Numbered from the stretch's first letter, positions 1 to 7,737 are shown. The stretch: 16,502 bases of DNA from Lachnospiraceae bacterium (GCA_021202715.1 JAJQCL010000157.1:1-16502); one strand, 5' to 3'. Notes: generated by a model not told the origin, from the letters alone. A program made the numbers and translations.

Positions 1-237
1 ATTCATCGGTTCATCGATCCCCACCGCTTCAATGACATGCATATCATTGTTGGTGATATCCACAAATTCGCCCTTGATCAGGGCTGTCTTCTCAATATTC
101 CAGATGTCATTGAACAGAGAGATCAAAATGTCATTAAATGCCAGATATACCTGATCCACAGTCTGTTCCTCACTTTCCATCCACTGTCTCGAACTCATTG
201 ACCGGCTCGCCGATTCCGCGTCCTCTGAGTTCTTCAT
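1..237 (-). CDS. MarR-family transcriptional regulator, FabT-like (N-terminal 79 codons, cut by window edge)
   Basis: The reading frame begins at the ATG ending at 237 and stays open to base 1, giving 79 residues of an incomplete protein. The visible segment ILISLFNDIWNIEKTAL followed by GEFVDITNNDMHVIEAVG matches the start of FabT-type MarR regulators: a dimerisation helix, then the first helices of the winged helix-turn-helix. FabT represses fatty-acid synthesis genes in streptococci and relatives, using long-chain acyl-ACP as corepressor. The position directly downstream of the fab operon, and FabT-like palindromes before fabH, suggest it controls that operon. A weak GAGAGAAAAG ribosome binding site precedes the ATG. 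Internal ATGs at codons 14 and 20 are possible alternative starts. The recognition helix lies outside the window, so the FabT subfamily call is inference; the MarR family call is firmer. Confidence 0.75.
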   Translation of the reverse strand, partial: MKNSEDAESASRSMSSRQWMESEEQTVDQVYLAFNDILISLFNDIWNIEKTALIKGEFVDITNNDMHVIEAVGIDEPMN

Positions 238-288
238 TTCTTTTCTCTCTGCGTACCTAACGGAAACGTATTTTCCCGATATCTATTC

Positions 289-317
289 AGTATACACACA
301 TTTTTTGTCAAAAACAA
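289..317 (-). promoter_or_regulatory. Putative promoter of the MarR gene with an overlapping palindrome
   Basis: On the minus strand a TTGTTT hexamer (317-312) and TATACT (294-289) are 17 bases apart, a sigma-A-like arrangement about 50 bases before the MarR ATG. A perfect 13-bp palindrome, TTTTTGTCAAAAA with a central T (302-314), overlaps the -35 and the spacer. It could be an autoregulatory operator. A TTGACA (311-306) also lies here but is only 11 bases from TATACT. I saw no convincing intrinsic terminator between the upstream gene and this promoter, so the MarR gene may also be read from the fab operon. Confidence 0.5.
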
Positions 318-384
318 TCGATTTTTTCATTCTCACACCGCATTCTTGCAGAAAATCAGGTGTATCGACCGGAAATCTGCGCCA

Positions 385-1470
385 TCAGGCGTCTCCCAGC
401 AGCTCCGCCATCACCTGCGGCACGGTCTGTATCGTGCGGCATTCCGCCACCTCGGCGCCGCAAAAGATCAGCGCGTGCTCCATATCGCCACGGGCGGCCG
501 CCACCAGAGCGTCGGTGATACAGTAGGGAATGGACTTCGGATTACATTTCGCGAGACAGCGGTGACAATGCGTAACCAGTTGTCTCTCTCCCGCCTCCAC
601 CCGCCGCAGGAATTCATTGGCGAGCGCGCGGCCCGGCATCCCCACGGGGCTCTGCGTAATGTGTACATCCGACGCGTCCGCTGCCAGATAGGCTTTTTTA
701 TAAGCGTCCGGTGCGTCGCATTCCTCGGTCGTGACAAAACGCGTCGCCACCTGAATGGCGTCGGCTCCCCATTCATCAAAGGCTCGATCCGCCTCCGCGC
801 GGGTACTGATTCCTCCGGCCACCGCCACAGGAATCCTCCGGCCTGCCCGCTCAGAGAGAGCCTGCGCTTCTTCCTGAATCTGCGCCACCTCAGCGCCGTA
901 TTCCTCCAGCGTCAGATGCTCCGCTTCCTCACGGGTAAAGCCCAGATGTCCTCCGGCCTTCGGTCCCTCGATGACGATCAGATCCGGATAACTATGATAA
1001 CGGCGCTCCCAGAGGCGGCCAATCAGAGACAGCGCTTTCCGGGAAGACACAATCGGCGCCAGACAGGTCCGCACCTGTCCCACAGCCTCCGCCGCTTTCT
1101 GGCGGATTCCCGGCAGATCCATGGGCAGCCCCGCCCCGGAGACGATGAGATCGGCGCCGCAGCGGATCGCCTGCTCCACGTAGCGGGAATATTCCCGGGT
1201 CGCCACCATGATATTAAAGCCCAGAACACCCTTCGGCGCCAGCTCCCGGGCCCGCCGCAGCTCCTTCCCCATGGCGCGCAGATTGGCCTCCAGCGCATTT
1301 TCATCGAAATCCGGCTCCCGGAATCCGATCTGAGCCGTCGAGATCAGCCCCACACCGCCGGCCTTCGCCACAGCCCCGGCGAGACCCGCCAGACTGATGC
1401 CTACGCCCATACCACCCTGAATCAGGGGCCGCTCCACCAGATGCTCTCCGATCCGAAATCCCTCTCTCAT
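385..1470 (-). CDS. FMN-dependent oxidoreductase of the nitronate monooxygenase/FabK family with a 4-Cys motif (FabX-like candidate)
   Basis: A 361-residue TIM-barrel flavoprotein. The N-terminal PLIQGGMGVGIS and the AGGVGLI segment are the usual FMN-binding start of this family. KAGGHLGF (His175) aligns with the catalytic His of FabK/NMO enzymes. VAVAGGIS and ADAIQVATRFV form the phosphate-binding end of the barrel. Near the C-terminus HCHRCLAKCNPKSIPYC holds Cys302, 305, 309 and 317 (C-x2-C-x3-C-x7-C), absent from the FabK encoded upstream and suggestive of an iron-sulfur cluster. From memory, Helicobacter FabX, an acyl-ACP dehydrogenase/isomerase making unsaturated fatty acids, is an NMO-family protein of similar length with FMN and a [4Fe-4S] cluster. 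I chose the ATG ending at 1470 because GGGAGG precedes it and the family's start follows; a longer frame from 1611 would run back into accDA. It lies 22 bases after accDA and is probably the last gene of the operon. A plain nitronate monooxygenase or accessory enoyl reductase remains possible. Confidence 0.85.
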   Translation of the reverse strand: MREGFRIGEHLVERPLIQGGMGVGISLAGLAGAVAKAGGVGLISTAQIGFREPDFDENALEANLRAMGKELRRARELAPKGVLGFNIMVATREYSRYVEQAIRCGADLIVSGAGLPMDLPGIRQKAAEAVGQVRTCLAPIVSSRKALSLIGRLWERRYHSYPDLIVIEGPKAGGHLGFTREEAEHLTLEEYGAEVAQIQEEAQALSERAGRRIPVAVAGGISTRAEADRAFDEWGADAIQVATRFVTTEECDAPDAYKKAYLAADASDVHITQSPVGMPGRALANEFLRRVEAGERQLVTHCHRCLAKCNPKSIPYCITDALVAAARGDMEHALIFCGAEVAECRTIQTVPQVMAELLGDA

Positions 1471-1492
1471 CGCGCCCTCCCTTCTCTGCCTG

Positions 1493-3367
1493 CTACCACT
1501 TGCGGAAACGACGATAACGCTGCTCCGCCAGCTCCTCACCGGACAGGCCGTCATATCGATCCAGGAAATCCTGAAAATCCCGGCGCAGTCCCGCACAGAG
1601 AAAAGCCGCATTGTCCCGACAGGCCGGTTCCGGCTCCGGGATCACCCGTTCAACAATCCCCAGACGCTTCACGTCCGCCGCAGCGACACCCATGATGTCC
1701 GCCGCTTCCTGCGCCCGGTGGCTGTCCTTCCACAGGATGGAAGCAAAGCACTCCGGCGCCAGAGCGCCGCCGCTGCCTCCCTCCCCGATGACCAGAGAGA
1801 GAACCGGCACCTTCAGATCCGACATGACAAAGAGGCTGTCCGCGATCGCCCGCCCCTGTCCGTTCTCCTCGGCCTCGAGCCCGCAGAAGGCTCCGGGCGT
1901 ATCCACGAAGCAAAAGATCGGACGGCCGAATTTCTCCGCCTGCCTCATCAGGCGCACCGCTTTCCGGTAGCCCTCCGGGGAGGGCATGCCGAAGTTGCGC
2001 TCCTTATTATCCCGGATATTCCGCCCCTTCTGCTGTCCGATGACCGTCACCGGACGGCCGTTCAGCCGGGCGATCCCGCCCACAATGGCGCCGTCGTCTC
2101 TGCCATAGCGGTCTCCGTGAAGCTCCATAAAATCCTCAAAGATCTCCTGGATATAATCCAGAGAAGTCAGCCGGTCCGCACTGCGGGAGCGCTGCACGAC
2201 CTCCCAAGCCTCGGTCTCCTGAGGCTTCTCCTGAATATCAGAGGAAGTTTTCCCGGACAGTTCCGGCGTCTCTGCCGTATTCTCGAATTGCGAATCTTCC
2301 CCGGCAGACAACTGCAGGGAATTTTCGGATTCCGCGGCCTGCTGTGTCGGCGGGCTCGCCTCCGTCTCCCCAGCCAACAGCTTCGGTATCTCCGGATCCC
2401 CCTGAGTTTCAACATTCACCGGGGACGTCATCCCATCTGCAACGTCCGGAGTGTTCTCTCCGGCCTCTTCCTCCCGCGGCGACTCCGCATGAAAGCGCAG
2501 GATCTCCGCCAGTGCCCGGCGCATATCCTGCCGCTTGACGATCCAGTCAATGAATCCATGCTCAAGGAGGAACTCCGAACGCTGAAAGCCCTCCGGCAGC
2601 TTCTGATGAATCGTCTGTTCTATAACCCGTGGTCCGGCGAAGCCGATCAGCGCGCCCGGTTCCGCCAGGATGATGTCTCCCAGCATGGCAAAGCTGGCCG
2701 TCACGCCGCCGGTCGTGGGGTCAGTCAGCACCGTCACCGACAACAGCCCCGCCTCTGAATGGCGTTTCAGTGCCGCCGCCGTCTTCGCCATCTGCATCAG
2801 CGAAAGGATGCCCTCCTGCATGCGGGCGCCGCCCGAGCAGCAGAACAGGATCACCGGAAGCCGCTCCTCCTGCGCCCGCTCGACCAGACTGGTCACCGCT
2901 TCTCCTACAGCGGTTCCCATACTCCCCATGAGAAAACGGGAGTCACAGACCCCCACAGCCGTCGGCAAGCCCTCGATGCGGGCCCGTCCCGTGACGATGG
3001 CTTCCCGCAGGCCGGTCTTTTCCCGCATTGCATCCAGTTTTTCTCCGTACTCCGGGAAGAGCAGCGGATTCTCCTTCCGGGCGCGGCCCCCGGCCGGAAC
3101 AGACTCGCGAAGGCCGAACCATTCCTCGAAGCTGCCCTTGTCAATGACCGTCCGCAGCCGCTGACGGGCAGACAGGCGGAAATAGCAGCCGCAGCGGGGA
3201 CAGATATAATGATTTCCCCGCACGTCCTCCCGGTAAATGGTCTCCCCGCAGCTCCCGCAGCGGGACCACAGGTGCTGCATTTCCTCGCGGGTGATTCCCT
3301 CCTCGCCCTCCTTCCGGATGGACACCGTCGAAGGACTCTTCTTCCAGAGCTTTGTAAAACTGGCCAT
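1493..3367 (-). CDS. accDA: Acetyl-CoA carboxylase carboxyltransferase, fused beta (AccD) and alpha (AccA) subunits; internal deletion in the AccA half
   Basis: Transfers the carboxyl group from carboxybiotin-AccB to acetyl-CoA, giving malonyl-CoA. Bacteria usually encode two subunits; here one 624-residue chain holds both. Residues about 33-295 are AccD: a zinc ribbon with Cys37, 40, 56 and 59, the SGGARMQEG loop, and LIGFAGPRVIEQT. Residues about 296-388 are a low-complexity acidic Pro/Glu/Ser/Thr linker. Residues about 389-624 are AccA (LDYIQEIFEDF, DDGAIVGGIARLNGRPV, FGMPSPEGYRKA, VIGEGGSGGALA). The normal AccA N-terminal helical segment is missing, replaced by the linker. After GGALA (residue 536) the sequence jumps to PECFASILWKD, whereas E. 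coli AccA has 19 residues (IGVGDKV...TYSVIS) between. The conserved GGAH near the C-terminus reads EPAC. A GAGAGGAGG site precedes the ATG, 36 bases after accC; the stop is TAG. The fusion and deletion are visible; loss of activity is inference. Confidence 0.93.
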   Translation of the reverse strand: MASFTKLWKKSPSTVSIRKEGEEGITREEMQHLWSRCGSCGETIYREDVRGNHYICPRCGCYFRLSARQRLRTVIDKGSFEEWFGLRESVPAGGRARKENPLLFPEYGEKLDAMREKTGLREAIVTGRARIEGLPTAVGVCDSRFLMGSMGTAVGEAVTSLVERAQEERLPVILFCCSGGARMQEGILSLMQMAKTAAALKRHSEAGLLSVTVLTDPTTGGVTASFAMLGDIILAEPGALIGFAGPRVIEQTIHQKLPEGFQRSEFLLEHGFIDWIVKRQDMRRALAEILRFHAESPREEEAGENTPDVADGMTSPVNVETQGDPEIPKLLAGETEASPPTQQAAESENSLQLSAGEDSQFENTAETPELSGKTSSDIQEKPQETEAWEVVQRSRSADRLTSLDYIQEIFEDFMELHGDRYGRDDGAIVGGIARLNGRPVTVIGQQKGRNIRDNKERNFGMPSPEGYRKAVRLMRQAEKFGRPIFCFVDTPGAFCGLEAEENGQGRAIADSLFVMSDLKVPVLSLVIGEGGSGGALAPECFASILWKDSHRAQEAADIMGVAAADVKRLGIVERVIPEPEPACRDNAAFLCAGLRRDFQDFLDRYDGLSGEELAEQRYRRFRKW

Positions 3368-3403
3368 GACGCAGGGGGCCTCCTCTCAGAAAAATTTCTA
3401 TGT

Positions 3404-4744
3404 TTACTCCATGCACGTCTCCAGAAACGACGTATCGTGCTCTCCGGCGCGGAAGACCGGGTGACGCAGGATCTGTTTCAGATACTCCTGATTCGTCGTC
3501 ACGCCCTCCAGCACCAGCTCATCCAGAGCGCCTTCCATCCGGCGGATGGTCTCCTCCCGGGTCGCGCCGTGGGCGATGAGCTTCACCAGCATGGAGTCAT
3601 AGTAGGGAGGGATCCGGCAGCCGGTATACACCGCGGAATCCACCCGGATTCCCATGCCTCCGGGGAAATGGCATTCCGTCACTGTCCCGGGGCAGGGCAT
3701 GAAATTCCTCTCCGGATCCTCGGCGTTGATCCGGCACTCCATCGCCCAGCCGCGGGGGTGGATGTCCTCCTGACGGAAGGGCAGCGGTTCCCCGGCCGCG
3801 ATGCGAATCTGCGCCTGAATCAGATCGATTCCCGTCATGACCTCTGTCACCGGGTGCTCCACCTGAATCCGGGTATTCATTTCCATGAAATAAAAGGCGC
3901 CGCTTGCATCCACAAGGAACTCGACCGTCCCGGCATTCTCATAGCCCACCGCGCGGGCCGCCGCCACCGCCGCCTCTCCCATTTGCCGCCGCAGCTCCGG
4001 TGTCAGCACCGGGCAGGGCGACTCCTCAATGACCTTCTGATGGTGGCGCTGTACGGTACAGTCCCGCTCGCCGAGATATACTACATGCCCCTGCGCATCC
4101 GCCAGGATCTGTACCTCCACATGACGGGGGTGTTCCACATATTTTTCCAGATACATGGCTTCATCGCCGAAGGCCTTCTCCGATTCCCTCTGCGCCGCCG
4201 CGAACTGAAGGCTCCACTCGTCGTCCGAGCGGACGATCCGCATGCCCTTGCCGCCGCCGCCGGACACCGCCTTCACCATGACCGGATAACCGATGCGGGC
4301 GGCTTCCGCACGGCCGACCTCCGAATCGAAAATAACGTCCGGGCAGCCGGGCACCACCGGGACGCCCGCCGCCTGCATGGTATTCTTGGCTTCCGCCTTG
4401 CTGCCCATGCGGGCAATCATCTCACTGTCCGGGCCGATGAAACGGATATGACACTCCTCACACATGCGGGCGAAGCGGCTGTTCTCCGAGAGAAAACCGA
4501 ATCCCGGATGAATGGCGTCAGCACCCATGGCGATGGCCGCCGAAAGAATCCGCTCTGGACTCAGATAGCTGGACGCTGAAGCCGCCGGTCCGATGCAGAT
4601 GGCCTCGTCCGCCAACATGGTCGCCAACGCCTCACTATCCGCCTCTGAGTACACAGCCACTGTGGGAATCCCCATTTCCCGGCAGGCCCGCACGATGCGG
4701 ACAGCGATCTCGCCCCGATTGGCAATCAAAATCTTCTTAAACAT
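3404..4744 (-). CDS. accC: Acetyl-CoA carboxylase, biotin carboxylase subunit
   Basis: ATP-dependent carboxylation of the biotin on AccB with bicarbonate, the first half-reaction of acetyl-CoA carboxylase. The protein has 446 residues, the usual length. It begins MFKKILIANRGEIAVRIVRA, continues through the HPGFGFLSEN substrate loop and the glycine-rich ATP-grasp loop GGGGKGMRIV (162-171), and has the Mg/ATP and biotin-site block EMNTRIQVEHPVTEVMTG (288-305). VIEESP and the C-terminal barrel are complete and no key residue appears lost. The ATG is four bases after the fabZ stop, so the two are translationally close. It is followed 36 bases later by accDA. Confidence 0.97.
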   Translation of the reverse strand: MFKKILIANRGEIAVRIVRACREMGIPTVAVYSEADSEALATMLADEAICIGPAASASSYLSPERILSAAIAMGADAIHPGFGFLSENSRFARMCEECHIRFIGPDSEMIARMGSKAEAKNTMQAAGVPVVPGCPDVIFDSEVGRAEAARIGYPVMVKAVSGGGGKGMRIVRSDDEWSLQFAAAQRESEKAFGDEAMYLEKYVEHPRHVEVQILADAQGHVVYLGERDCTVQRHHQKVIEESPCPVLTPELRRQMGEAAVAAARAVGYENAGTVEFLVDASGAFYFMEMNTRIQVEHPVTEVMTGIDLIQAQIRIAAGEPLPFRQEDIHPRGWAMECRINAEDPERNFMPCPGTVTECHFPGGMGIRVDSAVYTGCRIPPYYDSMLVKLIAHGATREETIRRMEGALDELVLEGVTTNQEYLKQILRHPVFRAGEHDTSFLETCME

Positions 4745-4748
4745 GGCT

Positions 4749-5174
4749 TTACTCCACGATGAATGTCAGCTCTCCGGTCACAGCGGGCTTTCCGTCCACG
4801 GTAGCCACGGCCCGGCCGACGCCCACCGGACCCTTCCGACGAATGATCTCACATTCCAGCGTCAGCTTATCTCCGGGAATCACCTTGCGGCGGAAGCGCA
4901 GCTTCTCGATGCCTCCGAAGAAGGCGATCTTTCCGCGGTTCTCCTCCTCCGACAGGATGGCGACGGCTCCGGCCTGTGCCAGCGCCTCAACGATGAGGAC
5001 ACCCGGCATCACCGGCTCCTGGGGGAAATGCCCCACAAAAAAGTCCTCCCGGTATGTAACGCATTTAAACGCCTTCACGCGCTTCCCCGGCTCCAGCTCC
5101 TCGACTCCGTCCAGGAGAAGGAAGGGGTGGCGGTGAGGCAGAATCTCTTCGATTTCTTTAATACCCAACTGCAT
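4749..5174 (-). CDS. fabZ: 3-hydroxyacyl-ACP dehydratase FabZ
   Basis: Dehydrates 3-hydroxyacyl-ACP to trans-2-enoyl-ACP in each elongation cycle; a hot-dog-fold enzyme. With the start chosen here it has 141 residues, the family's normal size. It opens with IEEILPHRHPFLLLDGV, and carries the catalytic pair His49 in GHFPQEPVMPG and Glu63 in VEALAQAGA. The ATG ending at 5174 is preferred over one six bases upstream because AGGAGG at 5182-5187 is seven bases from the former but one base from the latter. The frame opens further upstream to 5246, overlapping the accB stop, but that extension lacks family similarity. Lying among acc genes (accB-fabZ-accC) is common in Clostridia. No separate FabA or FabM isomerase is seen in the window. 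Confidence 0.96.
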   Translation of the reverse strand: MQLGIKEIEEILPHRHPFLLLDGVEELEPGKRVKAFKCVTYREDFFVGHFPQEPVMPGVLIVEALAQAGAVAILSEEENRGKIAFFGGIEKLRFRRKVIPGDKLTLECEIIRRKGPVGVGRAVATVDGKPAVTGELTFIVE

Positions 5175-5181
5175 GGCCATT

Positions 5182-5187
5182 CCTCCT
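5182..5187 (-). promoter_or_regulatory. Ribosome binding site that decides the fabZ start
   Basis: AGGAGG on the minus strand lies seven bases before the ATG ending at 5174 and one base before the ATG ending at 5180. The spacing favours the shorter protein starting MQLGIKEIEEIL. Confidence 0.8.
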
Positions 5188-5242
5188 AATACCAATGTGC
5201 CCTCTTCACGGGCCCCCTCTATTGACAATCGCAGGCGCAGCG

Positions 5243-5734
5243 TCACAGCTTCCGGATCCGGAAGAGCGGCTGGCCGTACTCCACCACCTGCTCATTCTCC
5301 ACAAGCACGCCGGTGATCTCCGCGTCCTCCTCGGCTTCCAGCTCATTCATCAGCTTCATCGTCTCAATGATGCCGAGGACCTGACCCTTCCGTACCCGGC
5401 TTCCCAGGGTCACAAAGGGATCTGCACCCTCCGACGGAGCGGTGTAAAACACGCCCACCAGCGGAGAGGTGATGACATCCTCAGCGGCCAGAGTATCCGC
5501 AGCCGGGGAAGGATTCTGATTCACAACCGGTGCCGCAGCCGCAGGGGAACCATTTCCCACCGGCGCAGCTTCCGGCTCTGCGGCCGCGAGAGCCACCGGA
5601 GTATGCGCTTCCGCAGCATTTTCCCCTGCTTCCCGCCGCAGCGTCAGGCTGCCGCCCTCGTCCTGATAGATGAATTCCGCGAAGGGGGAGGCCGCCGCGA
5701 GCTCGGTCAGCTGCCGAATTTTCTCAATCTCCAT
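5243..5734 (-). CDS. accB: Acetyl-CoA carboxylase biotin carboxyl carrier protein
   Basis: Carries biotin between the carboxylase AccC and the carboxyltransferase AccDA. The 163-residue protein has a helical N-terminus (MEIEKIRQLTELAAASPFAE), an Ala/Pro-rich flexible linker (about 40-85), and a C-terminal biotinyl domain starting VITSPLVGVFYTAPSEGADPF. The biotin attachment site is Lys127 in IIETMKLMNEL, a variant of the common EAMKM motif. The ATG is two bases after the fabF stop, and its GAGGAGG ribosome binding site lies inside the end of fabF, so the two genes are probably translationally coupled. A longer open frame upstream to 6130 lies inside fabF and is not the gene. Confidence 0.96.
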   Translation of the reverse strand: MEIEKIRQLTELAAASPFAEFIYQDEGGSLTLRREAGENAAEAHTPVALAAAEPEAAPVGNGSPAAAAPVVNQNPSPAADTLAAEDVITSPLVGVFYTAPSEGADPFVTLGSRVRKGQVLGIIETMKLMNELEAEEDAEITGVLVENEQVVEYGQPLFRIRKL

Positions 5735-5736
5735 CC

Positions 5737-6978
5737 TCACGCCTCCTCGTATTTGCCAAAGCACAGCGTCGCGTTGTGCCCGCCGAACCCCAGCGAATTG
5801 CTCAGGCAATAATGGACATCTATGGAAATGCCCTCGCCGGTGACATAGTCCAGGCGGCACTCCTCGTCCGGTACCTGATAACCGGCTGTGGCATGGACAT
5901 AGCCCTTCTCCAGCGTCTTGACGCAGGCCACGGCCTCCACGCCGCCGGCCGCTCCCAGCAAATGACCGATCATCGATTTCGTGGAGCTGACCTTCAGGCG
6001 GAACGCATGCTCCCCGAACAGGTTCTCGATGGCCCGGCTCTCGAACAGATCGTTGTGATGCGTGCCGGTACCGTGTGCATTGATATAATCCACCTGCTCC
6101 GGCGCAATGCCCGCGTCCGCCACGGCGCATTCCATCGCTTTGGCGGCGCCGCTGCCGTCCTCCGCTGGGGAAGTGATATGATAGGCGTCGCTGGTGGAAC
6201 CGTAGCCCTTCACTTCGGCATAGATCTTCGCGCCCCGGGCTCTGGCATGCTCCAGCTCTTCGAGCACCAGGATTCCGGCGCCCTCGCCCATAATGAAGCC
6301 GCTGCGCTCTTTATCAAACGGGATGGAAGCCCGCAGAGGATCCTCCGACGTCGAGAGAGCCGTCAGAGACTGAAATCCGGCCACGCCAATCGGCGTGATG
6401 GAGCTCTCCGCCCCACCGGCCACCATGACGTCGGCCTCGCCGTACTGAATGCTGCGGAAGGCCTCGCCGATGCACTGCGTCCCTGAAGCGCAGGCCGTCA
6501 CCACGTTGAGGCTCTTGCCCTTGAGGCCGAACTGGATCGAAACGTTGCCCGCCGCCATATTGCTGATCATCAGCGGCACTAACAGCGGATTCACCTTCCG
6601 CGGGCCGCCCTTCTCCAACCGGGTATGCTCCCGCTCCAGCGCCTGCAGGCTGCCGATGCCGGAACCCACGCTGACACCCACGCGGTAGGGGTCTTCCTTC
6701 TCCATCGAAAGACCGGCATCCGTGAGCGCCATGCCGGACGCCGCCACGGCAAACTGCGCGAACCGCTCCATGCGCTTCGCCGCCTTTCGATCCATATAAT
6801 CCTGGGGATTGAAGTCCTTCACCTCCGCCGCCAGCTTTGCCTTATACTCGCTCGTATCGAAGGAAGTGATGGGACCGATGCCCACCTCTTTCCTGGTCAG
6901 CGCCTCCCAGAAGGCCTCCGCCGTATTTCCGATGGGGGTGATTGCTCCCAGACCTGTCACCACAACTCTTCTGCTCAT
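5737..6978 (-). CDS. fabF: 3-oxoacyl-ACP synthase II (KAS II)
   Basis: Elongating condensing enzyme that joins malonyl-ACP to acyl-ACP. It has 413 residues, the standard length, and begins MSRRVVVTGLGAITPIGN. The Cys-His-His triad is complete: Cys163 in TACASGTQC, His302 in NAHGTGTHHND, His339 in KSMIGHLLGAAGG. The C-terminal NSLGFGGHNATLCF motif is intact. AGGAGGAG precedes the ATG. It lies 19 bases after the TAG that would end an unshifted fabG and overlaps the accB ribosome binding site. No lesion is seen in this gene. Confidence 0.97.
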   Translation of the reverse strand: MSRRVVVTGLGAITPIGNTAEAFWEALTRKEVGIGPITSFDTSEYKAKLAAEVKDFNPQDYMDRKAAKRMERFAQFAVAASGMALTDAGLSMEKEDPYRVGVSVGSGIGSLQALEREHTRLEKGGPRKVNPLLVPLMISNMAAGNVSIQFGLKGKSLNVVTACASGTQCIGEAFRSIQYGEADVMVAGGAESSITPIGVAGFQSLTALSTSEDPLRASIPFDKERSGFIMGEGAGILVLEELEHARARGAKIYAEVKGYGSTSDAYHITSPAEDGSGAAKAMECAVADAGIAPEQVDYINAHGTGTHHNDLFESRAIENLFGEHAFRLKVSSTKSMIGHLLGAAGGVEAVACVKTLEKGYVHATAGYQVPDEECRLDYVTGEGISIDVHYCLSNSLGFGGHNATLCFGKYEEA

Positions 6979-6997
6979 ATCGTCTCCTCCTGCCTCC

Positions 6998-7737
6998 CTA
7001 CATGGCCATGCCGCCGTCTACGGCGATCACCTGCCCCGTGATATATCCGCTTCCTCCGACGCCAGGAAGGCAGCCAGCTCCGCCACGTCCTCCGGACGAC
7101 CGAAATGCTTCATGGGAATCTGTTCCGTCACCTGCGTCACCACCGACTCGGGCAGTGCCTTCGTCATATCCGTATCGATGAAGCCGGGCGCGATGGCGTT
7201 GACTGTGATTCCACGCCCCGCCACTTCCCGGGCCACCGCCTTGGTGAAGCCGATGATTCCGGCCTTCGAAGCGCTGTAATTCGTCTGGCCCGCATTTCCC
7301 ATGACGCCGGACACCGAAGAAATGTTGATGATCCGGCCGGAGCGCTTCCGCATCATGGAGCGCAGCACCGCCTTCGTGCAGTGGAAGGTTCCCATCAGGT
7401 TGACCTGCAGCACCGATTCAAATTCTTCCTCGCTCATCCGCAGCAGCAGGCCGTCCCGGTTGATCCCGGCGTTATTGACCAGAATATCGATATTGCCGTA
7501 TTTCTTCTGAAGATCGCGGATCGCGGCGGCTGCCGCCTCCGCATCCTCCACGCGGAAGGAGCAGACCTCCGCCTCTCCGCCGACAGCGCGGATCCCTTCC
7601 GCGACCGATTCAGCGGTCGCTGTCTGTCCGCTGCACCCCAGGATCACCGTCACACACTGAGACGCCACGTTATCCGCGATGGAGCGGCCGATGCCCCGGC
7701 TGGCGCCGGTCACCAGCGCCGTTCTCTTCTCTTCCAT
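6998..7737 (-). pseudogene. fabG: 3-oxoacyl-ACP reductase FabG, frameshifted near the 3' end
   Basis: NADPH-dependent reduction of 3-ketoacyl-ACP; a short-chain dehydrogenase. The start MEEKRTALVTGASRGIG has the nucleotide-binding TGxxxGIG. NNAG follows, then the catalytic Ser141 (SSVSG), Tyr154 and Lys158 (NYSASKAG). As written, the frame ends after 236 residues at a TGA at 7027-7029, in an atypical tail ADISRGR. In the neighbouring frame the expected family C-terminus is present: YITGQVIAVDGG followed by MAM and TAG at 6998-7000. Adding one base near 7044-7051 (for example GATTATATC instead of GATATATC) restores EEADYITGQV and a 246-residue protein, the normal length. So one base is missing, by mutation or sequencing error. 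The missing tail helps form the subunit interface in this family. GAGGGAG precedes the ATG. Confidence 0.92.

Noticed and set aside
289..311. TTGACA with TATACT as the MarR promoter pair
   Set aside because: The spacer would be 11 bases, too short; TTGTTT with a 17-base spacer fits better.
346..1695. Plus-strand open frame of about 449 codons
   Set aside because: Antisense shadow of the FabX-like gene and the end of accDA; Arg/His/Pro-rich translation with no recognisable domain.
2759..4579. Long plus-strand open frame of about 606 codons
   Set aside because: It lies antisense to accDA and accC, which have full family motifs; the high GC and biased third positions of the real genes keep the opposite strand open. 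No family similarity or ribosome binding site.
4749..5246. Longer FabZ starting at 5246 and overlapping the accB stop
   Set aside because: The extra N-terminal residues have no family similarity, and AGGAGG is correctly spaced for the ATG ending at 5174.
6049..6075. GTGTHHND in FabF as an unusual active-site loop
   Set aside because: The catalytic His302 is kept and the THHND form is, to my recollection, common in clostridial FabF.
7040..7056. Programmed -1 frameshift in fabG
   Set aside because: No slippery heptamer is present at the shift point and no downstream stimulatory structure was apparent; a simple one-base deletion explains it.
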